From positions 1,135,279 through 1,160,383 of the forward strand of contig BFEA01000083.1 of NCBI GenBank assembly GCA_003427395.1: a DNA stretch of 25,105 bases, in the 5' to 3' direction. Under the pieces are notes generated by a model that was not told the origin of the DNA, ran no database searches, and was given only the letters and a program-made list of their open reading frames with translations. This stretch comes from Chara braunii (Eukaryota > Streptophyta > Charophyceae > Charales > Characeae). Each line of letters begins with the position of its first letter. Position 1 is the first letter of the stretch. Made by a program: the position numbers and the translations under genes. Shown here in pieces: positions 1 to 9,739 of the stretch.

Positions 1-1116
1 GGTTGGTCGCCCAACTGTCTCTGTATGAGGCAGCGAATCACGCCCAGGGCCTGCATTCTTTGGAAAGGCCCGGAGGGCCGTGGAAATGTCTTTGTCGCTC
101 GGCCTGTGTTTCTTTCAACCAACTGGCGCGTCGCAACTGCCTGGACCCCAAATATGAATTGACAGTCGAGGGCCTCTTGCAAAAAGCCAGGCCCGCCTTC
201 ACTTAGGGCGGGTAATGCTGCAAACAGGGCCCCATAGGCCTACCGAGGACCCTGATCCTTGCAAATTAATAATCAATAAATTTTAATTAATGATTAATAA
301 CGAATTAATAGTCTCTTAATAATAATCAATAAAGTTAATCAATAATTGCAATAATGATTAATAACGAATTTTAAATTGTGGCAAGATTAACTTCCTGGAA
401 GTTGCAGTTCTGGGGTAACGATTTCAAACAGGCTGCTACTGAAAAATTTTCGGATAGTTAGAAAGATAACCTCGAAAATTGCAAAAAATGTGAAATTTTG
501 GGAATTTCAACCTAACAAGTCCGATTTTCAGAAGGCCGAAAGTCCGTATTCGGAAATTCACAATCAGGGAAAAGACAAAAAATTCATGAAAATTTCGGAT
601 TCCAACCCTAATTTTCTGCGATTTTTGTGGAATTTCTGGTTGTACGGTTCCAAAAACATGCGAATTTCCCAATTTGAACGAAAAACCGAAATTTTATCGG
701 AACCCTAATTCCAATACCGAAATAAAACAGAATACCGATTTAAAACAGAATACCGAAAAACAGAATGCCGAATTAAAACAGAATACTGAGTTGAAATCAG
801 AATGCGAAATTAAAACAGATTACCGATTTAAACAGAATACCGAATTATAATCAGAATACCGGATTAAAATAGAATATCGGATTCAACAGAATACCAATTA
901 AATGGAATACCGGATTAAACAGAATACCAGATTAAAGCAGAATCCCGAATTGAAAATCGGAATACCGAATTGAAATGGAATGCCGAATTAAAACAGAATA
1001 CGGAAAAAAAAAAATTTGCAACTTTGAATCTTGATAGTAATGCGGAACTGATTTGGAAAATCAAATGAGCAATCTATTCCGTAATCAGAATTATTTTGTG
1101 AGCAAATCCATTGATT
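1..1116 (-). mobile_element. Leader/5' untranslated region of a truncated minus-strand LTR retrotransposon (element 0)
   Basis: This stretch lies on the internal side of a primer-binding site and LTR (1117-2340), so it should be the leader of a minus-strand element whose gag-pol is off the left edge. Positions 1-240 are GC-rich. About 258-410 is very AT-rich, with repeated TTAATGATTAATAACGAATT-like words. About 430-708 is AT-rich without a credible gene, and 710-1007 is a degenerate tandem repeat. The short open frames here match no protein I recognise. The leader of element 1 (11990-13063) has a similar AT-rich make-up and shares the word AGTTGCAGTTC (near 401 here, near 12717 there), which supports a related family. 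Assignment is inference from position. Confidence 0.5.
710..1007. repeat. Degenerate ~17-bp tandem repeat
   Basis: About 17 imperfect copies of a unit close to AAACAGAATACCGAATT run head to tail, with copies varying by 1-4 bases and small indels. The array sits in the leader of element 0. It is AT-rich and not open in any useful frame. A leader minisatellite is the simplest reading. Confidence 0.8.
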
Positions 1117-1133
1117 GGTCTGCTCCGATACCA
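1117..1133 (-). other. Retrotransposon primer-binding site (initiator tRNA-Met type), element 0
   Basis: On the minus strand this reads TGGTATCGGAGCAGACC, starting 4 bases inside the LTR end (1138). TGGTATC followed by a purine-rich stretch is the usual start of plant LTR-retrotransposon sites complementary to the 3' end of initiator tRNA-Met (CCA plus acceptor stem). It differs from the common plant form (TGGTATCAGAGC) at one base of the first twelve. Element 1 has a near-identical site at 13064-13080. Confidence 0.7.
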
Positions 1134-1137
1134 AAAC

Positions 1138-1652
1138 TGTTGCATACTCGTGAATACTTCAACAAGTGTGGGCAGAACCAAAGATCAACCAATATAGGAT
1201 GAGCATGTGTGCGGCGGAAGTCTGATAAATGGACTGACTCACATAGACTGAACTCATGCAGATATCACTAAATACACAAACAATCGTGAGATGGTGGGGT
1301 CTGAGCCAATCATAGACGATGCTCAGGCGTCGTACAACCATGCACAGATGAAAGGTGGTAGGAGAGACGGAGGTGGGAGATGTAGGCAGCGCCAGATGTC
1401 ACCGAGATAGAATCCAGTAGGTCACTGATATGGTAGTCCAAAATGTCATCGAACAAGATCAAAATGTCGTGGACAATAAGTCACCAATGTCGGAGGTACA
1501 GAGTCCTAATGTAACCGGTGTCCAATCTGTGATGTCGCCGAGTATCAATCCCAACAATCTCCAAGTCTCGAATCCGGTAAGTACCACAGCCTCTTACCAC
1601 CGAAGTCCAACACTGATCTCTGTCCAACTCGTATCAAGTCTCCAATCTGAAG

Positions 1653-1683
<31 letters not shown>

Positions 1684-2340
1684 CTGAAGAGAAAGAAGAA
1701 GAAGTCTGAAGAAGAAGAAGTCTGAAGAAGAAGAAGAAGAAGTCTGAAGAAGAAGAAGAAGATGGAGATGGAGAAGAGAGGTAGAGGTGGGAAGCGGAGG
1801 AGGGCCGCAGGCCTAAACTGCAGGTAACAAGCTGGCGCCTTGGCAGTGGAGGGAGATCTGCTGCAGGTCGCGGGAGCTATGGCACTCCACGGTCGCAGGT
1901 AAGTCCCCTCGCTCGTCCTTGCTTCTCCTGGTCCGCAGTGCGCTAAACTAGCGCTGCGGATCCTAGCGCTGTGCCTCCTGAGAAAAGCGCTGCGCTCCTC
2001 TGGCTGCTACTCGTTCCAACCTTCCGAGAATGGCCGCTGGACCGGCCTAAGTACCGTCCGGCGGCCGGTCGGCCTTGATGCTGGCCTCCTGCGCCGTGGG
2101 CTGCACCGGCGAAATGGCCGTTCAGCCCAGACCGGCGGGCGGCAGCCTCAAGAGCGCCGCCAGGCCCAAACTGTTTGTCGTTTGGGCCAGACCTGGGTCT
2201 GCTGGCGCTGAGGCCCAACCGGTGGCCTAATAGGGCCTACCGGGAGGAAAAAGGCCTGGCCTTTGGCAAGGCCGGCCTGGGTCCCCCTGAACCGGTGTGT
2301 CGGGCCTGTGGAGGCCCGTGTGAAGTCGCAGACTGTAACA
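1138..2340 (-). mobile_element. LTR of element 0 (5' LTR in element orientation)
   Basis: The inner edge begins TGTTGCATACTCG directly next to the primer-binding site, the same inner terminus as both LTRs of element 1. The outer edge is placed at 2340 because GGCCCGTGTG followed by TGTAACA resembles the outer end of the element 1 LTR (GGGGCCCGTGTGG...GCCACA), and the length, about 1.2 kb, matches. The order of parts also matches element 1: a region rich in 'AATGTC' words, a purine microsatellite, 'CAGGTA' words, then a GC-rich block of 'GGCCTG' words. The outer edge is uncertain because similar ends also occur near 3744 and 4596. Confidence 0.55.
1648..1762 (+). repeat. GAA-type trinucleotide microsatellite in the LTR
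   Basis: An interrupted (GAA)n purine tract with repeated AAGTCTGAAG interruptions. It gives a poly-Glu run in one plus-strand frame that is not a credible gene. The LTRs of element 1 have a GA tract at the equivalent place. Confidence 0.85.
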
Positions 2341-2504
2341 CCAACAGTCTGCGGGTGTACCAGCTGAGCTAGGCCCTGTGGCTGATCCCACAGGCCTGTT
2401 TCCAACTGTCTGCAGGTGTACCAGCTGAGCTAGGCCCAGTGGCTGATCCCACGGGCCTGTTTCCAACAGTCTGCGGGTGTACCAGTTGAGCTAGGCCCAG
2501 CGGC
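2341..2504. repeat. 61-bp tandem repeat, 2.7 copies
   Basis: Copies begin at 2341, 2402 and 2463, each with CCAAC(A/T)GTCTGC(G/A)GGTGTACCAG, and the last is partial. Copies differ at only a few positions, so the duplication is fairly recent. The shared reading frames produce repeated peptides on the minus strand that are shadows of the repeat. Confidence 0.92.
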
Positions 2505-2644
2505 ACTGATCCTGCAGTACTGCTCACACTCGAAGCTCTCACAGCAAAACGTCGTTGGTGGATGGTGCACCCGCAGGTGCTGGTCCCGCCACTCAGGTTC
2601 CTTCCTCTTTGTGGGCTACGCACCCACTGCTCACATGCATGTTG

Positions 2645-2752
2645 AATTTTCCTCGGACCGTGCTTTCAATGGCTAGGCGCTGGGTGCCAGAGAGGGAGGA
2701 GATAATTTTCCTCGGACCGTGCTTTCAATGTGGCTAGGCGCTGGTGTGCCAG
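2645..2752. repeat. Tandem duplication, ~59-bp period, 2 copies
   Basis: The segment 2645-2690 (beginning AATTTTCCTCGGACCGTGCT) recurs at 2704-2752 with small insertions. It lies in the composite LTR-like region. Confidence 0.9.
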
Positions 2753-2966
2753 AAGAAAGGTCCCTCCTTGCACACACACATGGGGGAAGATACCACAGAC
2801 GAGAGATGGGGGGAGGCGAGACGAAGATGGAGGCGAGGGAGAAGACCAAGATCGCTATAGCGAAGTCAAAAAAATTGTCCCTGGCTGAGTGTCCAATCAA
2901 TGTCCACCGCAAAAGAAAAGGTTGAATCAGATCCTGGGCGAATGCCTGTGAAACCTCTGCCCGAAG

Positions 2967-3001
<35 letters not shown>
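2967..3001. repeat. CT microsatellite
   Basis: An almost pure (CT)n tract with one interruption, followed by a GAA/GGA-rich purine tract to about 3063. The same arrangement recurs in the neighbouring LTR-like modules. Confidence 0.9.
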
Positions 3002-3782
3002 GAAAGAAGAAGAAGAAGGAAGAAGAAGAGGTGGAGGGCGAGAACAGACGAAAGAGGAAAAAGATGATATCGCCCTCCTCACTGTCTCACCTGCAGGTAA
3101 CTGCTGCCAAGTACTGACATCGCCGGCGTACGCTGTGTTGCAGGTCGCTGAAGCCAAGTCCAGCTATGGCGCCCAGGTACGTGCTTGAATGCTGCAGGTA
3201 TGGCCTCTGCTCTATCTTCTGCCTACTCCAGTAATCCTAACGCAGCGCAGCGCTATCGGTGTGGTGCTGGTCCAGCAGCGTAGCGCCCAAGAAGTGAGCT
3301 ACTCGAACTGTCCGTTACGCAGCCTCTGCCCAGCTATCTGTAGCGCTGGGCGAGGCTGGACCTACCTGGTGCTGGCCTCAAAACGGCCCAGCCGGTCTGG
3401 GTCCCTACCGGACGTCCAGACTGTGCTGCTGATGCAGCAGGGCGCCAAAAAACGCGCCTGGCGTTTTTGTAGGCCCTGCCTCCGGTACCCAGTCCCAAGG
3501 TCATGCTTTGGGGACTGCAAGTCCGAAACGACACCTGCACAGTCAACGACGGTTCAGCAGGTAAGTAAATAAATAAATAAATAAATGCTCCCTATATTTG
3601 CCGTATGTGGCCTGGGGGCCACCGTGGGCCTCCAGGGCGTATGTCTGATGGGCATGTGGCCTGGGGGCCCCTCAGCAACCGTCGGGCCCCTCAGCAACCG
3701 TTGGGCCCCTCAATGGGGCCCGTGTGCAGGCGCAGCATGTAACAACGACTCTGCCCAATGCAGAGTCAAAATCCCAGTGCCA

Positions 3783-3784
<2 letters not shown>

Positions 3785-3818
<34 letters not shown>

Positions 3819-3827
3819 CCCCCCCCG
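3785..3827. repeat. CT microsatellite followed by a poly-C run
   Basis: A (CT)n tract passes directly into a run of C. A second CT tract stands at 3903-3942, about 75 bases away. On the minus strand these are GA tracts, like those in the element 1 LTRs. Confidence 0.9.
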
Positions 3828-3902
3828 CTTTTCTCATAGTCTGATAAGAAGGTAGAGCGCTGGAGGGGAGAGGAGAAGGTGGTGGACTTGAGGAGCAAGA
3901 AG

Positions 3903-3942
<40 letters not shown>
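3903..3942. repeat. CT microsatellite
   Basis: A pure (CT)n tract of about 19 repeats inside the composite LTR-like region. Confidence 0.92.
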
Positions 3943-3943
<1 letters not shown>

Positions 3944-4114
3944 CTCGTAACAGGTACTGACCTGCGAAAGGTGGCACCTTGATCCAGGTGCGGACGTGCT
4001 GAAGACGAAGCTGGAGCAAAACCATCGCAGGTAGGTCTCAGGTAAGTCCCCTGGCCTCCATCACCATCTCTCCCCTCTGCGCTGCTCTAACCCTATCAGC
4101 GCCCAGCACTGGAA

Positions 4115-4229
4115 GACTACCTTCTGCCCCCGAATACAACGGGCGGTCATTATAGTTGTATTGAGACTAAAAGATGCGTCAAATACAACTTTAATGACTG
4201 TAGGTTGTATTCGGGGGAAGAAGGTAGTC
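4115..4229. repeat. 115-bp hairpin: short inverted-repeat (MITE-like) element
   Basis: The left arm, about 4115-4164 (starts GACTACCTTCTGCCCCCGAA), is the reverse complement of the right arm, about 4179-4229, with roughly six mismatches and one single-base gap over about 50 bases. The loop is about 14 bases. The outermost six bases pair perfectly. I see no clear target-site duplication, so a small MITE is likely but a fold-back small-RNA precursor is also possible. It interrupts LTR-like sequence. Confidence 0.8.
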
Positions 4230-4317
4230 CTATTGTCGACTACTGCCATACTGATGTCGTCCTGAAGAATGCCTCTACTCAATCCTCTACCAAATGCCGG
4301 AGTGAGGCTGGGCCCAG

Positions 4318-4327
4318 CTATATATAG
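4318..4327 (-). promoter_or_regulatory. Possible TATA box of an LTR-like module
   Basis: The sequence CTATATATAG lies in the phrase that precedes TGCTGGG-CGGCCTC. In the element 1 LTR the same place holds CTACAAAAGG on the minus strand. Both are positioned in the distal half of the LTR, as expected for an LTR promoter. Weak, composition-based call. Confidence 0.3.
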
Positions 4328-4667
4328 TGCTGGGTCGGCCTCAGCGGCTGAGTCTGAGCCTCAACTGCCCAAGTGCCTGCTGAAACGGCACAGCCTCTGG
4401 GTCAGGGTCTGGCACCCAAAATGTGTGTCAGGGCCTGAATCCGAAACGAGGCCTAGAGGGCCTCTAACTGGTACCGGTCAGCCTAACCTGCAGACCCTAC
4501 AGGCCCTAATGCAGGCCAAAACGACACAGACCTAACTCTTCTAACCCCTAGCCTACGTGGCTGGGCCCTGCTGGGCCCTTGTTGAACTGAGTATGCCACA
4601 CAGCTACAGACCTATTGGACCGTCCAAACAACAAACATCTACGGCCAAACAGTCAAGCTCTGCCTAC

Positions 4668-4672
4668 ATGCA
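4668..4672. other. Left target-site duplication of element 1
   Basis: ATGCA stands directly before the LTR terminus TGTTGC. On the right side the LTR end GCCACA is followed by TGCATC, so TGCA (4 bases, or ATGCA if the shared A is counted) is duplicated. Ty3/gypsy integrases usually make 4-6 bp duplications. Confidence 0.6.
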
Positions 4673-5746
4673 TGTTGCATACTCGTGGAACATAGTCATA
4701 AGTATGGCGCAGATTCCCAGAACCGACCAGATAATACGGAGCTGATACAAATGCAAGCGGAAGACTTGGACGGACTCGGACCTGACTCGGACTGCAATCG
4801 AACACTCTCAAACATTCATCAGGGGTGTGAATGCCCTGGCCTCAGACATAGACGAAGGGCCAGGGACTGAGATCATCCACGGACGAAGGGAGAGAGGAGA
4901 GAGACGAAGGAGGAGGAGAGGGAAGATGACGTCAACTCAATGTTTCCAAAGATAGTATCTTGAACTGTCAGAAGTGACGAAAATCCGAAATGTCGCGAAT
5001 GCCAAGGTTCACAATATCTCAGATATCGATCTCACAATGTCAAGTACATCTTCAGAAGGAAGATGAAATCAGCTCCCAAGTAGTCCTCAACTCTAGTCTC
5101 AATGTCGCTGTCTCAGATGTCATCATAACTCGTAACCATCTCCCATACTCCAAGTAGTCCTGTAGGAGAAGTTGAAATAGACTGAGAAGGTAGGAGGAGA
5201 GAGAGAGAGAGAGAGAGAGAGAAGGCGAAACCTTCCTCCCTTGTACCTGGCTATGGAGCTGCAAGGGGGCTGGGCCGGTAACTGGCGAGGCGCCCAGTGC
5301 TGCGCTAAACCGCTCTCCGCTGAACCTTGCTCTCTCGCTGCTCCTCGCTGCTGCAGCGCTGCGCTAATCGAGCTAACGCTGGGCTGCTGCGCTAATCCTG
5401 AAGACTAACCTCGTCCATACTAACCTCCCTAGTGAGGCTGGTACCCAGCCTTTTGTAGTGCTGGGCCGGCCTCCTACCCGCTGGTACCTACCGGCCTGGA
5501 CCGTTGATCTCGATTGACGGTCCAATTTCAAAACTGGTTGGCGCCCAAAACTGTGGCAGCCTCTGCAGCACCGCCGGTAGGTCCTAGGCCGGACCGGTAC
5601 CGGCCTTGTGGCGGTTTGGCCTGGGCCTGCCTGAACCGTCATGGTCCAGGCCCATCTGGGCCTCATCTGAACCGTCGTCCCTTAGGCTTACCCTGCCTGT
5701 CTGGAACTGGGCCCTAACTGGGGCCCGTGTGGCTCAGGATGCCACA
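4673..5746 (-). mobile_element. 3' LTR of element 1
   Basis: Starts TGTTGCATACTCG (plus strand) and ends ATGCCACA. It is closely similar over its full length to 13084-14234. The two copies differ in a 9-base indel near 4769/13170, in the GA microsatellite (5199-5222 here), scattered substitutions, and an assembly duplication in the other copy. A TATA-like CTACAAAAGG lies on the minus strand near 5450. Confidence 0.95.
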
Positions 5747-5747
5747 C

Positions 5748-5760
5748 ACTCCCCCCCTTG
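5748..5760 (-). other. Polypurine tract of element 1
   Basis: On the minus strand CAAGGGGGGGAGT runs up to the LTR start TGTGGC. A purine run directly upstream of the 3' LTR primes plus-strand DNA synthesis. Confidence 0.85.
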
Positions 5761-5769
5761 AAGACCGAG

Positions 5770-7189
5770 CTAACTGCGAGGGCGAAGCTGTCTGTCCGAT
5801 GTCCGTACGGGGCGGGCAGGTTGGGCAGCTTCCTTAGCAACTCGCTGTTTTTCATAATGTGCGAAGATGAGGGGTGCTGTCACCTTCAGATCAGCTCTTG
5901 AAATCCAGCGTGTGTCGTTCGGATCGCATTGCTTAAATGTAACTTTGTACTGTATAGGCTTGTTGCCATGCTTGCGATGTGTGAAAACACGGTCGACCTC
6001 GTGATGGCCATCCATTGAAGCAGGGTCCTGTGACCGTCTGCTCGGGAAGTGCGCTGCGGAGGCTGGAGTGTAGACCACCAACTTTGAAGCGTGAAATATC
6101 GGGTGGACCGTCAAGTGCGGGGGAGTCTCAATGATGAAAGATGGACCCGCGGGGTCGTCGCCAACTGCTGAAGTGACCATCCATGGTCCAGATCACTTAG
6201 GGAGGAGCTTGCACGAGACGTCCTGCTCGAGCGCGAATTCCTCGGAGGCGACCCAAACTAGGTCGCCGGCGCGAATTGGACATGGGATGCGACGCCGGTT
6301 CGCTTGCTGCTGCATACGGACTTGAGCCTTCTGCATGTTTGCGCGGGCTTTGGCCAGCAGTTCCCTGTACTTCCGTGTAGAAGCGGGGGAGCAAGCGGCG
6401 TCGATATCGGCAGCCCGTGGAAGCAAAATGTCTGCAAAGATACGTCCTTTCCGTCCACCACGGTGCAACTCGAATGGAGTTACGCCAATCGTCGGGTGCA
6501 CCGAAGTGTTGTAGGCGAACTCGATGTCAGGAAGGTGGTCAACACAGTCCTTTTGATCCGGGCGGATGAGTGTGCGGAGCATCATCTGCGCAGTTTGGTG
6601 CACACGTTCCGTTTGCCCATCCGTTTGAGGATGCCATGCGGAGCTCGGTTTCATGCTGGTGCCGGATTCCACCATGAGTGTTGTCCAAAAGGCCGACATG
6701 AAACGAGTGTCGCGGTCGTTGACGATGTCTTCCGAAACGCGGTGGCTGCAAAACCAGCCGGTATGCAAGAGTCGTGCGAGCTCGGGAGCCGTCGTATGAT
6801 ACTTGCATGGAAGAAATCGAGCGTACTCAAACGGCCAACGATCGTGAGAATACCATCATGACCAAGGCGATCGCGAGGGAAGGGACCGGTCACATCCATA
6901 GCGATGGAGAGACCCGGTGCCCGAGGAATCGACAATGGTTTCAGCTCGTCGTACGGGAGCTGATGGCACCCTTTGTTCCGGTGACAAACTGCACGTGATT
7001 GAATATACCGGTTGACGTCGCCGATGATGTCCGACCAGTGGAATCGCTGGCAGAGTCGTGCTAGTGTGCGTGCGACGCCAAGGTGTTCCGCCAACCGCGA
7101 ATCATGGTATTCGCCAAGGAGGCGAGTGCACAGGATGCGGTCTTGGTGAACACACAACAAGTCCTTGCCTCGTGTATGAAGAAGCAAGT
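5770..7189 (-). pseudogene. Element 1 pol, C-terminal part: integrase and chromodomain-like end (broken)
   Basis: Integrase inserts the cDNA into the host genome. Visible parts: the zinc-binding region with EHLGVARTLARLCQRFH and QSRAVCH, where the first Cys of the CxxC pair appears to be Arg; the catalytic core with MDVTGPF (first Asp), NDRDTRF (second Asp) and HPQTDGQTERVH (Glu); then a GDLVWV segment and PSFIIETPPHLTVHPIFHASKL before a basic tail. The final part (about 5800-6000) has VDRVFTHRKHGNKPIQYKV, a chromodomain-like shape. A frameshift near 6830 lies between the first and second catalytic Asp. A TGA at 6193-6195 interrupts an otherwise continuous frame (LLPK-stop-SGPW), and TGG-to-TGA would explain it. 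The frame then runs on to a stop at 5770. Confidence 0.9.
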
Positions 7190-9739
7190 AGCCGTCGACA
7201 ATGCAATAGTTGCTTGCCGGCGGTTGATCCGATGATGAGTCCGCATAGAGTGTGGAGAATCCCGAATCCGACTTGTAGCCATTTACGAAGTGCCGTTGCA
7301 GGTTCTCGTCGAGGCCGAATGTGGAGTGCACCAAGGCGCAAAGATCAGGTCCTCGCGAGAGTGTATCCACTGCCATGTTCGAGGAACCCGGAATGTGCTT
7401 GGAGGTGAAGTCGAACTGGTCAATGAAGTACATCCATCGACCAATCGTGCTGCTCACCGTGTCTTGCGTCTTGTAATACGTCAATGGATTGTTGTCCGTT
7501 GCCCACGTGAATCGCCGACGCCCGAGGAAAAAGTGACGCCAACGCTTAAGTACGGTGACAAAAGCTAGGAGTTCCTTCTTCCTCGCATCATCAAGAGTGT
7601 TGATGGGCGGCATCTTTTGGCTGAAGTACTCAACCGGATGCCAGTCTGTGCTGTCATGCTGTTCCAAAACCGCGCCAATGCCATAACCGGAAGCGTCCGT
7701 AGTCACTTTGGTAGGCAAGGTCGGGTCATAGATGCTTAAGACGGGAGCTTGAAGCAAAGCCGTCTTCAGCGTGTGAAATGCATGTCGGGCTTCGTCGCTG
7801 AACTCGAAGGGCACCAAGGGGGACTGAAGTCGCGTCAATGGTGCAGCGATGCGTTGAAATCCTTTGACGAAGCGCATGTAGTATGATGCCAAGCCGAGAA
7901 AGGAGCAGACGTCGGTGGTACACTTGAGGTCCGGCCAATCTTGAATGGCTTGTACATTGTCCGCGAGCAGACGAATGCCTTGCGGCGTAACGTAATGGCC
8001 TAAGTACTCCAGCTCTTGCTGGGCAAACTCGCACTTGTCGCGGTTCGCCTTGTACTTGGCGATAGCGGGCCGCTCCAATACGGCGCGAAGGTGCTCGAGG
8101 TGCTCGTCCAGCGTTCAGCTGTAAACCAAGATATCATCGAGGTAAATGAGTACAGTGCGGTCGAGCAAGTCACGGAATTTCGTCGTCATGGCCGCTTGGA
8201 AATTAGCCGGGGCATTGGTGAGACCAAAAGGTCAAGCTTTGGTGAGTCGCGGAATTCCTCGCACTCAAAGTGCCCATATCGCGTCTTGAACGCGGTTTTG
8301 TACCGGTCTCTTGGCTGGATCTCGATCTGGTGATATGCGGACTTTAGGTCAAGCTTTGAGAAGTACTTGGCGCCGCCTAGTCGCTCGAGAAGATCATCGA
8401 TTCGAGGGAGGGGGCCAGGGTTCTTGATCGTTTGCGCGTTAAGTTTTCGATAATCGATGCACAAACGAAGGTCCTTGTTCCTCTTCCAGACGAAGAGAAC
8501 GGGAGCACCGTATGGCGAATAGCTAGGGCGAATCCAGCCCTTGGCCAAGAGGTCGTCTAGTTGTGCCGGAAGCACTTGAAGTTCCTCTTCGCTCATGCGG
8601 TAGATACATCCGCGTGGAGGTATGACACAGAGTGATCCAGTGGCGTATGGGCCGATCTGGTACGACTCCGGCGGGAGCTTGGAAGACATCCTCATAGCTG
8701 TCCAACAGCTCAACGATGCGTGGGTCCGACATATCCGTCTTGGGCTGATCACCGGGTGGGAGGGCGTGAAAAAAACATATGCCCATCTCCTTGATGTCGT
8801 TTCGGCGGATGGATTGGCGAATGCTCGCCGCGGATACCACGTGACAACCAATTGAAGGATGAGGAAGCGGCACCGTACACGGGATTAGTTCGCCACGCCG
8901 ATCACGAACGTGAATGGTGCGTCGATGGAAGTTCACCGGATAGTCTTCGCTTTGCAGCCACGACATGCCTAGGATCATATTGAACTTGGTGTGGAGTATG
9001 TCGAAAGACACGGCCTCGCATGCTAGAGGGCCAAAGTACACGGGCACCGAGTCAACGCATCGGTCGATTGACTTTTGCGTGTGACCATCGGCCAACGTGA
9101 CGTGCGTAGGCTGACTTTTCCTTCGAACGCGCGGGCCAAGCCCGGCGCGTGTCATGAAGTCTTGGCTGATGTAATTGCGAGTCGCTCCACAATCGATCAA
9201 GGCACTGCAGGTCGCCTTTCCGATATGAATGCGGATGTAGAGGAGCGGCGTGTCGTTGTCGACGTACCGTTGCGTTGCGTACTCGCGGTCGATCTTCGCA
9301 AGATAGTTACAAAGATCAACAACCGCTACTCCGCCGTCCGTCGACGGAGGTGGTACTGCAGCGTGCAAGTATTCGCGCAGATGTGCCATTAAGGCATTGC
9401 AATGCGGAGTTGGCAAAGAACCGGTGGAGGGAAGAGACAACCATTGGAAGTCCTCAATCGTCAACGGATCGAGTTCCTCAAGACTCGCCCAAGTTGACGG
9501 ATCCTCCGATAGAAGGGCTGGCGAAGCAACCGGTTCGTTGTCCGACGACGGAACTACCGCGCATGCGCTTGAATCTTGCACGTGGAGAGGCTGGTTCAAC
9601 GGTGGGACCAGCTCGACATCATAGTTCTCAAACTCAACGTGAGAACTTGCAACTACCGCGGTGTCCCCGGATGTGAGAGAGGCTGCTAGCAAGGCAGCCG
9701 ACTCCGGCGGGCTGGGAAATGCTGTCGCTGCACTTCCCG
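7190..9739 (-). pseudogene. Element 1 pol, N-terminal part: protease, reverse transcriptase, RNase H (broken)
   Basis: Protease near 9000-9240 has LIDCGATRNYIS, where the usual active-site DS/TG reads DCG. Reverse transcriptase begins with SYEDVF near 8720; it has [43 protein letters not shown] and the catalytic YLDD near 8131-8146. RNase H near 7360-7800 has TTDASGYGIGAVLEQ, KKELLAF, ATDNNPLTY and AVDTLSR, so its acidic residues are present. Damage: a frameshift near 8640; a scrambled patch at about 8230-8262 that replaces the expected MPFGL motif and shifts the frame; and a TGA at 8115-8117 just after YLDDILVYS, which fits CGA-to-TGA. Together these make the copy non-functional. The segment between gag and protease (about 9250-9740) is acidic and low in recognisable domains. 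Confidence 0.92.

Larger units (their letters stand above)
2341..4672 (-). mobile_element. Composite of degenerate LTR-like modules between elements 0 and 1
   Basis: There is no credible gene in this 2.3 kb. Motifs of the element 1 LTR recur in the same order and orientation. The phrase GTAGTGCTGGGCC-GGCCTC (element 1 LTR, 5454) has relatives near 3339 and 4324. The terminal phrase GGGGCCCGTGTG recurs at 3716, followed by ATGTAACA ending near 3744. Another end-like ATGCCACA stands at 4589-4596. CT microsatellites precede each module. This suggests two or more diverged LTRs or LTR fragments stacked beside element 0. Exact borders cannot be fixed by eye. Confidence 0.45.

Noticed and set aside
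1430-1687. Plus-strand frame ending in poly-Glu
   Set aside because: It is generated by the GAA microsatellite inside an LTR.
3189-3572. 127-codon plus-strand open frame
   Set aside because: It lies in LTR-like GC-rich DNA, has no recognisable domain, and GC-rich composition explains the lack of stops.
6304-6861. 185-codon plus-strand open frame
   Set aside because: It is antisense to the element 1 integrase, whose motifs are clear on the minus strand; a shadow frame.
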